DNA of 7,467 bases, from NCBI GenBank assembly GCA_964225135.1, contig CAXQNQ010000099.1, forward strand, positions 1 to 7,467, written 5' to 3'. Under the pieces are notes generated by a model, which was not told where the DNA came from, ran no database searches, and saw only the letters and a program-made list of their open reading frames with translations. Source of the stretch: AM-2324 sp964225135 (GTDB lineage: Bacteria; Bacteroidota; Bacteroidia; Chitinophagales; Saprospiraceae). A program made the position numbers and the translations under genes. Positions within the stretch are counted from its first letter, which is position 1, and every line of letters starts with the position of its first letter. Of the stretch, positions 1 through 6,055 are shown piece by piece.

Positions 1-2978
1 CCAGGAGGTAAAGGTTGACCCGAACGGATTATATTATCTACCTGTGCATTAATCTGAGCGGCATCCGTAATGCCATTCGAATTGAAGAACTCTAATTTTT
101 CATAGGTTTCATTAGCTATAGCCTCTATATAGGGTTTAGCTAACTCATATTCCCCCGCTCGCAACATCTGCTCTGCAATAGAAGCTTGATAATAATTATA
201 TTCGAAATTCATCTGAGGGAATACTTCAAAATATTTCAATGCCATTTGAACAGCCTTATCATTTTTACCTTCATTAACTAAGTTGGTAATTCCACGAAGC
301 ATGATAAAGTGCAATGATTGAACACTTGGCCCATAAGATGTATTCACATAAGTGTCTGCTTTGTCAAAATTACCCCAGCGGAATTTATTCATGACATTAT
401 CATACACTCGATCAGTATATATCTTTCCTGCTCCATACATTTCTCCATACATAGCAGTTTCCTCTCTACCATTCATAACTGGCACAATGCGAAGACCTAA
501 TCCTTCCATACGCGTAAATCGATTCAGTCCAAACATTTTTTCTGGACGACAAGTAACCGCGAAATAAATAGGTCGATCATTGATATTAGAGGCAATCAAA
601 TCTAAAATGGCTAATTCATCCTTAATCAGGAATTGCTTATCCTCTGGAATACTAATAGGAATTCTGTTAGTCACCATAGTATCACCAGGCAAAATCAATC
701 CATTAGCTTGTGCTTGATTTAAATCTACATCTATGAACATTTTCTTAGTATTAAAGAAAGTAGCATAAGATGCTTGTGGATTATTCTTGAACAGGTCCTC
801 ACCAAACTGCGTACGCAACATATCGTTCAATGAACGAGGTGTATCTTGATTATTTGGATTATAGTATGGTGTGGCATTTCTGTTTTGACCTCTATACTTC
901 TCTTGTGGAATAGTGAACTTGATTGGTTCGGAGTCATTAACTTTTCTGCGAAGCTGGTCAATATACCAATCCACAGCAATCAAACTTAAGTTAACTACTC
1001 GCACATCAGTTCGAATACCCTCCACTTCTTGAGCATACCACAATGGATAGGTATCGTTATCCCCGTAGGTAAAAATTATGGCATTAGGCTCACAGGACTC
1101 TAAGAAATTAACGGCATAATCTCTAGAGCCATATTGCTCCATTCTAGAATGGTCGTCAAAGTTTTGGAAGCCCATAACAAGAGGTGCTATCAGTACTAAA
1201 CCTGCTGCCATGGCAGCTGCTCCAACTTTTGCAATGTTTACTTTTCGGCTGACATAGTCAAAAATTGCCGGTACCGCCATACCAATCCAGATACAGAAGG
1301 TAAAGAAAGACCCTACTAATACATAATCTCTTTCCCTAGGTTCAGAAGGTGGCTGGTTCGAGTAAATGATAATTCCAATCCCTGTAATCAAGAATAAACC
1401 TAAAAGGCCTAAAGCCTCATTTGGTTTTTTCTTGAAATGGAAGAAAATACCAATCAATCCAAATATAAAAGGAAGCATGAAATAAGAATTCCTGGAAGGA
1501 TCATTCTTCATTCGATCTGGCCTATTATCTTCTGGGTGCAAACGCATTTCATCAATTGGTGTAATACCAGAGTACCAATTACCGTTACTCTCATCCCAAT
1601 CATAATATCCCTGTTCACCAGATTGTCTTCCGGAGAAATTCCACATGAAATACCTCCAATACATCCAACCAATCTGATACCTAAAGAAGAACTTAATATT
1701 TTCTCCTAGCGATGGTTTTCCATCTACTTCATTGGTCGCATATCCCCTCCATTGCTTGTAGAGCGATTTCCGAGTAGCTTGAGTATCACTCATTCGTGGG
1801 AATAAGCCTTTATCTTCTTTTTTATATACATAGCTGGTTTTTTGATCAACAACCTCATATTGTCCATCTACTAAACCATATCTATCTTCTTTTTCTAAAT
1901 CAATTGGACTTGCCTTATAGGAAGGTCCGTAAATCAGAGGACGCTCTCCATATTGCTCCCTGTTTAGATAAGGCAGTAACCTTGTCACATCAGAAGGGGC
2001 ATTCATGTTAATCGGCGTATTTGCGTTGGCACGAACTACGACCACACCAACCGTTGAGTATGCTATCACAATAAGCATTGCACTTACAACAATAGACTCT
2101 AGGATTAAATTATTCTTTGCTTTAGCTCTTTTAATACCATAGTAGGACAAACCAGCAATGATAAGAATCACTGGTATGATACCTGTATGCACACCCAAAC
2201 CAAGCGAATTAACCGTGAACAATTCAAATTTCAACCACAAAGATGGAATACCAACAATGATTAATTTTTGAATCAAGCCAATCGCCAAGGTCCCTAGACC
2301 AGCAGCGATAAGAATACCTTTAATAGTTACCTTTTCTCTACCTTTTAGATATACAAAAACAGCTAGGGCAGGGAAGGTTAATAAACTTAAAAGGTGCACA
2401 CCAATAGATAGACCAGCTGAAAAAATCGAAAAGATCAACCATCTATTGGCGTATGAATCTTCTACTGGCAAATAATACCATTTAATTAAAGCCCAAAGAG
2501 TCATGGCGGTAAAAAATGTAGACATAGCATATACTTCGCCCTCTACTGCAGAGAACCAAATAGATGTACTAAATGCAGCTGCAAGGCCTGCCACTAAGCC
2601 AGAACCTAAAAGTGCAATAGCCTGACCTTGTTCTGGCTCTTCATTTCTGCCTACTAATGCCAGTTTGGACAACATGATAGTTACCCAGGCAACAAAGGCC
2701 GCAACAAAGGCTGAACAAACACCTGACATCAAGTTAACTGCAAATGCAATATCAGCAGGATTATCTGAAAGTACCTGAGCGATGATGGTAAACATCCTTC
2801 CTACTAAAATGAATAAGGGCGCACCTGGAGGGTGCACAACCTCTAGCTTATAAGCACCCGCAATAAATTCACCACAATCCCATAAACTACCTGTGCGTTC
2901 AACAGAGAAATAATAAACTATAAATGATATAGCAAATACAAGCCAACCCGTTAGATTTGAAACCTTTTTGAAGTTCAT
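1..2978 (-). CDS. DUF2723 (GT117, TMEM260-like) polytopic membrane protein, putative protein O-glycosyltransferase; C-terminus cut off
   Basis: The reading frame is open from ATG at 2978 (complement) to the window edge, about 992 codons, so only the C-terminal end is missing. The N-terminal half is strongly hydrophobic with many membrane segments (first about residues 11-26). The DUF2723 signature is clear: WDCGEF at 33-38 and HPPGAPL at 49-55, in the first extracytoplasmic loop where GT-C glycosyltransferases carry their acidic catalytic residues. It is followed by EGEVYAM (146-152) and GVHLLSLLTFPAL (193-205). Later family landmarks are an ERDY motif (549-552) before another membrane segment and GDNDTYPLWYAQEVEG starting at 639. 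The last 100 residues or so look helical and TPR-like. Human TMEM260, a relative, is a protein O-mannosyltransferase, and the Bacteroidota members are thought to glycosylate exported proteins. Substrate and sugar here are inference. It is transcribed away from the other genes. Confidence 0.9.
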   Translation of the reverse strand, partial: MNFKKVSNLTGWLVFAISFIVYYFSVERTGSLWDCGEFIAGAYKLEVVHPPGAPLFILVGRMFTIIAQVLSDNPADIAFAVNLMSGVCSAFVAAFVAWVTIMLSKLALVGRNEEPEQGQAIALLGSGLVAGLAAAFSTSIWFSAVEGEVYAMSTFFTAMTLWALIKWYYLPVEDSYANRWLIFSIFSAGLSIGVHLLSLLTFPALAVFVYLKGREKVTIKGILIAAGLGTLAIGLIQKLIIVGIPSLWLKFELFTVNSLGLGVHTGIIPVILIIAGLSYYGIKRAKAKNNLILESIVVSAMLIVIAYSTVGVVVVRANANTPINMNAPSDVTRLLPYLNREQYGERPLIYGPSYKASPIDLEKEDRYGLVDGQYEVVDQKTSYVYKKEDKGLFPRMSDTQATRKSLYKQWRGYATNEVDGKPSLGENIKFFFRYQIGWMYWRYFMWNFSGRQSGEQGYYDWDESNGNWYSGITPIDEMRLHPEDNRPDRMKNDPSRNSYFMLPFIFGLIGIFFHFKKKPNEALGLLGLFLITGIGIIIYSNQPPSEPRERDYVLVGSFFTFCIWIGMAVPAIFDYVSRKVNIAKVGAAAMAAGLVLIAPLVMGFQNFDDHSRMEQYGSRDYAVNFLESCEPNAIIFTYGDNDTYPLWYAQEVEGIRTDVRVVNLSLIAVDWYIDQLRRKVNDSEPIKFTIPQEKYRGQNRNATPYYNPNNQDTPRSLNDMLRTQFGEDLFKNNPQASYATFFNTKKMFIDVDLNQAQANGLILPGDTMVTNRIPISIPEDKQFLIKDELAILDLIASNINDRPIYFAVTCRPEKMFGLNRFTRMEGLGLRIVPVMNGREETAMYGEMYGAGKIYTDRVYDNVMNKFRWGNFDKADTYVNTSYGPSVQSLHFIMLRGITNLVNEGKNDKAVQMALKYFEVFPQMNFEYNYYQASIAEQMLRAGEYELAKPYIEAIANETYEKLEFFNSNGITDAAQINAQVDNIIRSGQPLPP

Positions 2979-3045
2979 TTTATATCCGGTATTTTTTAAC
3001 TAAATATCAGTAAAACAAAAACGCAATTTGCCTTTGCCTGTTTCA

Positions 3046-3053
3046 CAAATGTA
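3046..3053 (-). promoter_or_regulatory. Candidate -7 promoter element for the DUF2723 gene
   Basis: On the minus strand this reads TACATTTG, a full match to the Bacteroidota -7 consensus TAnnTTTG, about 68 bp upstream of the DUF2723 start codon. No TTTG-type -33 box lies at the usual 17-23 bp spacing; the nearest TTGG is about 33 bp away. The site is therefore weakly supported. It would give a 5' leader of roughly 60 nt. Confidence 0.25.
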
Positions 3054-3081
3054 ATAAATTAAAACTCCTGTACTTACTTTG

Positions 3082-3114
3082 ATTGCCAATTATCCAAGTG
3101 AAATACTAACTTTG
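3082..3114 (+). promoter_or_regulatory. Candidate Bacteroidota-type promoter for the plus-strand operon
   Basis: ATTG at 3082-3085 is followed after 21 bp by TAACTTTG at 3107-3114, which fits the Bacteroidota sigma-factor pattern of TTTG/TTG, a 17-23 bp spacer, then TAnnTTTG. It lies directly before the first plus-strand gene. Transcription should start roughly 5-7 nt after the -7 box, near 3120, leaving only about five nucleotides before the ATG at 3126. It probably drives the whole series from the small membrane protein to the aldehyde dehydrogenase, since no later gap is large enough for another intergenic promoter. Confidence 0.45.
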
Positions 3115-3125
3115 CTTTAAAAAAG

Positions 3126-3305
3126 ATGAAGATATTATTTTGGGCCTTAGTTTTTATGGTTATTTATCAATTCTTCATTAAACCGGCCAGAAAGCCTGTT
3201 GAACCCAAGCAAAAGCAGGAACCAAGACGAAATAAGCAGAAACAAAAGCAAAAACTAACTGATGTGCTTCCTACAGAAGACATTGATTTTGAAGAAATTG
3301 ATTAG
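3126..3305 (+). CDS. Small single-pass membrane protein (59 aa), DUF4834-like
   Basis: This is a 59-residue open reading frame starting at ATG 3126 and ending at TAG 3303-3305. Residues 2-18 (KILFWALVFMVIYQFFI) form one hydrophobic segment that should insert in the inner membrane. A very basic, glutamine- and lysine-rich linker follows (residues 20-43), then an acidic tail ending DIDFEEID. This three-part plan, and especially the DFEEID end, resembles the small Bacteroidota family DUF4834, whose role is unknown. The family match is from memory of the pattern and is not certain. It is the first gene after a candidate promoter, and its stop codon is one nucleotide from the next start, which supports it being translated. 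A longer version of the downstream gene starting at 3262 would overlap it and is less likely. Confidence 0.65.
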   Translation: MKILFWALVFMVIYQFFIKPARKPVEPKQKQEPRRNKQKQKQKLTDVLPTEDIDFEEID

Positions 3306-3306
3306 C

Positions 3307-3975
3307 ATGCAAAAGATTAGTGAATTAATTCTTTATAAAGACAATCAATTGTTGATACTCAACAAACCTGCTGGCTTGAGTGTGCAAAGTGATCAATCGG
3401 ACTCTAAAAGTCTTCAAGACTTAGCGTCCATCTATTGTAAGTCTAATGTTCAAGCTCCACACCGACTAGATCGTCCAACAAGCGGGATTGTTGTTTTTGC
3501 TAAAACACCTAAAGCACTTAGTGTTTTAAGTGAACAGTTTAAGCAAAGGCAAGTCAAAAAGAGTTACCTAGCACTAGTTGAAAAGAAAGCAATTAAAACC
3601 CCTCAAACACTAAAAAACTGGCTTAAACACTTAAAAAGATCGAACAAGACTTTAGTTTTTGACCAAGAAGAAGTGGATACTAAATTATCTGAATTACAGT
3701 TTTCCGTTTTAGGCAATACCGATAAATATCAGGTTCTAAAAATCAATCCAATAACCGGAAGAACGCATCAAATTAGAGCTCAACTAGCGCATATTGGTCT
3801 TCCAATCAAAGGCGATGTAAAATACGGCTTTAAACGAGGAGAAAGGGATCGTTCGATCTTTTTACATGCCTATGAAATGGAAGTCACACACCCTGTTAGC
3901 GGAGAAAAAATACTAGTAAAAGCACCACTTCCTGAGAATAATCTCTGGAATGCGATTCAAACCTTTATTCAATAG
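3307..3975 (+). CDS. RluA-family RNA pseudouridine synthase, short form without S4 domain
   Basis: The 222-residue product should isomerise uridine to pseudouridine in rRNA or tRNA in the cytoplasm. The RluA-family active-site motif is HRLDRPTSG at 52-60, with Asp55 the expected catalytic residue. It is preceded by LILNKPAGLSV (16-26) and followed by the conserved NPITGRTHQIRAQLAHIGLPI stretch (147-167) and the HAYEMEVTHPVSGE strand (187-200). There is no N-terminal S4 RNA-binding domain, so it is about 100 residues shorter than RluC or RluD. The RPTSG variant of the motif recalls E. coli TruC and the short Bacteroidota paralogues, but the target site cannot be read from sequence. The start at 3307 is preferred over an in-frame ATG at 3262. 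It removes a 15-residue non-conserved extension, avoids overlap with the small gene, and gives a TAG-C-ATG junction typical of coupled translation. Confidence 0.93.
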   Translation: MQKISELILYKDNQLLILNKPAGLSVQSDQSDSKSLQDLASIYCKSNVQAPHRLDRPTSGIVVFAKTPKALSVLSEQFKQRQVKKSYLALVEKKAIKTPQTLKNWLKHLKRSNKTLVFDQEEVDTKLSELQFSVLGNTDKYQVLKINPITGRTHQIRAQLAHIGLPIKGDVKYGFKRGERDRSIFLHAYEMEVTHPVSGEKILVKAPLPENNLWNAIQTFIQ

Positions 3976-3981
3976 CAACAT

Positions 3982-5022
3982 ATGGCAGAAGATAATTCTA
4001 AAAGAACAGACGTAAATGAATTAGGAGAATTTGGTCTCATAGACCATCTGACCGAGTCTGTTCGTATCCATCATGATAATACCATCAAGGGTATTGGTGA
4101 CGATGCAGCTGTGCTAGATAATGGAGCAGACTATAGACTTATTTCTACAGATTGCCTAGTGGAGGGCATTCATTTTGATCTAGCTTATACGCCCTTAAAA
4201 CATTTAGGATATAAAGCTATTACCGTCAATCTATCCGACATCTATGCTATGAACGGATTTCCAGAACAGGTTACCGTGTCCATTGCTATTTCCAATAGGT
4301 TTTCAGTAGAAGCATTAGAAGAACTTTACAAGGGCATCCGTACGGCATGTAACAATTATAAAGTAGATTTAATTGGCGGGGATACCACCTCTTCTCCAAG
4401 AGGATTATTCATTAGTGTTACCGCAATTGGACGAGTGGATAAAGATAAAATCACCTATCGAAGTACAGCAAAAAAAGGAGACTTACTTTGTGTAAGTGGT
4501 AATCTTGGTGCTGCTTATCTAGGTCTACAGATTTTAGAGCGGGAAAAACAAATTTTCCAATCCATAAAAGGGGGCTTGCAACCTGATCTGGAAGATCAAC
4601 AATATTTGATTAGTCGTCAACTCAAACCAGAGGCTCGGTTTGATATGATTGAGCTATTCCATAAAGCAGAATTAGTTCCTACGGCTATGATAGATATTTC
4701 AGATGGATTAGCTTCAGAAATATTCCACTTGTGTAAACAATCTAATGTGGGGGTAATTCTAGAAGAAAGTGGCGTTCCAATTCATCCAGATGCTGAGAAA
4801 AAATCTATAGATTTCGGGATAGATCCAATCACCTCGGCTTTAAGTGGAGGAGAAGATTATGAACTCCTTTTCACCATTGATGTTAAAGACATCGATAAGG
4901 TAAAATATCTCCCTGATATTTATATTGCAGGTGAAATTGTGCCTAAAGAAGATGGAATCAAACTCCATACTAAAGGAGGAAATATACACGATATTAAAGC
5001 CCAAGGTTGGGTTCACTTTTAA
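3982..5022 (+). CDS. thiL: Thiamine-monophosphate kinase
   Basis: ThiL phosphorylates thiamine monophosphate with ATP to give thiamine diphosphate, the last step of thiamine cofactor synthesis, in the cytoplasm. The 346-residue product is full length and has the PurM/AIR-synthase-like layout. The N-terminal half carries GIGDDAAVLD (37-46), STDCLVEGIHFD (55-66), NLSDIYAMNG (83-92) and GGDTTSS (132-138), where the acidic residues bind Mg-ATP. The C-terminal half carries SGNLGAAYLGLQIL (172-185), IDISDGLASEI (237-247) and LSGGEDYELLFT (287-298), and it ends GWVHF. The ATG lies 6 nt after the pseudouridine synthase stop. The N-terminal ELGEFGLIDHLT segment is typical of Bacteroidota ThiL, which supports this start. 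No other thiamine gene and no TPP riboswitch is present here, so it is not in a thi operon within this window. Confidence 0.96.
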   Translation: MAEDNSKRTDVNELGEFGLIDHLTESVRIHHDNTIKGIGDDAAVLDNGADYRLISTDCLVEGIHFDLAYTPLKHLGYKAITVNLSDIYAMNGFPEQVTVSIAISNRFSVEALEELYKGIRTACNNYKVDLIGGDTTSSPRGLFISVTAIGRVDKDKITYRSTAKKGDLLCVSGNLGAAYLGLQILEREKQIFQSIKGGLQPDLEDQQYLISRQLKPEARFDMIELFHKAELVPTAMIDISDGLASEIFHLCKQSNVGVILEESGVPIHPDAEKKSIDFGIDPITSALSGGEDYELLFTIDVKDIDKVKYLPDIYIAGEIVPKEDGIKLHTKGGNIHDIKAQGWVHF

Positions 5023-5035
5023 ATAAATCCTTGAG

Positions 5036-6040
5036 ATGAAATCTCTTCAATCCATAGCGGTTTTCTTTTGTTTACTTCTTATTGTTCAATCCTGTTCCAA
5101 AGAAGAGGAACAGCCAACAACAGAACCTAAGGTCCAAAAGAATTATAGTGTACCCGTATTCCCTGGGAAAAAATCTATGGAATACGTGGTTAAACAAGTT
5201 GAATTCGGCCCTCGCGTACCTAATTCAGAAGCGCATAAAAATTGCGCTGCATGGATGGTCGAAACCTTTGAAGCAGCAGGTTGGGACGTTATTGAACAAG
5301 AATTTACAGCTACCGCATATACTGGAGACCAATTAGAGAGTACTAATATAATTGCACAATACAATCCAAAAGCTAAACGAAGGTTGTTATTTGCGGCACA
5401 TTGGGATACTAGACCATTTGCAGATTCACCATTGAGCACTAAGGATAAAGACCAACCTATTGATGGAGCAGATGATGGTGCCAGCGGAGTTGCAGTCTTG
5501 ATGGAATTAGCAGAAGTAATTGCCCAAAATCCTGTAGAAAGTGCTGATCTAGGTATAGATATCATTCTTTTTGATTCCGAGGATTATGGTGATGCCTCTG
5601 GAAAGTCTAAGGACAGTTATTGCCTAGGTTCTCAATATTGGTCCAAGAATAAACATGTAGCAGGATATAATGCGGATTTTGGTATTTTGTTAGACATGGT
5701 AGGCAGTGAAACACCTAGATTCACTAAGGAAGAAGGGTCTATGTACTTCGCTGGAAATATCATGAATAGAGTTTGGCAACTTGCCCAAGATATGGGTATG
5801 GGAGACAAATTTGTCAACGAAACGAGCACCATGATTATTGATGATCACTATTATGTGAATACCATAGCTAAAATCCCAATGATTGATATTATTAATAGAC
5901 CTGCGGATACTGAAACTGGTTTTGGACATTATTGGCATACCCATGATGATACCGTAGACATTATTAGTGAAAAATCACTCAAAGATGTGGGCCAACTTTT
6001 ATCTGCAGTCATCTACAGACATGCTTCTAGAAAATTGTAA
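5036..6040 (+). CDS. Glutaminyl-peptide cyclotransferase (type II, M28 fold), predicted lipoprotein
   Basis: It probably converts N-terminal glutamine of exported proteins to pyroglutamate in the periplasm. The 334-residue product begins with a lipoprotein signal whose lipobox VQSC ends at Cys20, followed by an acidic, proline-rich linker (SKEEEQPTTEP). The M28-fold core has AAHWDTRPFAD (120-130), GADDGASGVAVLMELA (144-159), DIILFDSEDYG (175-185), ILLDMVGS (217-224), IIDDHYYVN (267-275) and GHYWHTHDDT (297-306). By alignment to human glutaminyl cyclase, Asp147, Asp183 and His301 are the likely zinc ligands and Glu182 the catalytic acid/base. Asp replaces the human Glu at the second ligand. 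AHWDTRP, SEDYG and the DDH/WHT pair match the Porphyromonas and Prevotella cyclases better than M28 aminopeptidases, though an aminopeptidase is the main alternative. It follows thiL by 13 nt. Confidence 0.85.
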   Translation: MKSLQSIAVFFCLLLIVQSCSKEEEQPTTEPKVQKNYSVPVFPGKKSMEYVVKQVEFGPRVPNSEAHKNCAAWMVETFEAAGWDVIEQEFTATAYTGDQLESTNIIAQYNPKAKRRLLFAAHWDTRPFADSPLSTKDKDQPIDGADDGASGVAVLMELAEVIAQNPVESADLGIDIILFDSEDYGDASGKSKDSYCLGSQYWSKNKHVAGYNADFGILLDMVGSETPRFTKEEGSMYFAGNIMNRVWQLAQDMGMGDKFVNETSTMIIDDHYYVNTIAKIPMIDIINRPADTETGFGHYWHTHDDTVDIISEKSLKDVGQLLSAVIYRHASRKL

Positions 6041-6055
6041 GCGCAACAAGACACT

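Noticed and set aside
318..2011. Several short plus-strand open frames inside the left third (318-500, 352-567, 1437-1709, 1796-2011).
   Set aside because: They lie antisense to the DUF2723 gene, whose frame is open and conserved throughout, and their products have no recognisable motif.
3027..3038. Tandem TTTGCC TTTGCC in the divergent intergenic region, considered as an operator or repeat array.
   Set aside because: There are only two 6-bp copies with no symmetry or further copies, which is expected by chance in AT-rich DNA.
3262..3306. Upstream in-frame ATG for the pseudouridine synthase.
   Set aside because: It would overlap the small membrane-protein gene by 44 bp and add residues not found in the family; the ATG at 3307 gives a standard N-terminus.
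3976..3981. Possible TPP riboswitch before thiL.
   Set aside because: The gap is only 6 nt and no conserved thi-box sequence is present; ThiL expression must depend on the upstream genes.
5143..5944. Minus-strand open frames, and a plus-strand out-of-frame one (5082-5336), across the glutaminyl cyclase gene.
   Set aside because: They are shadows of a gene with a complete set of family motifs and have no upstream signals of their own.
6041..6055. Possible terminator or new promoter between the cyclase and the dehydrogenase.
   Set aside because: The 15-nt gap has no hairpin, T-run or TAnnTTTG element.
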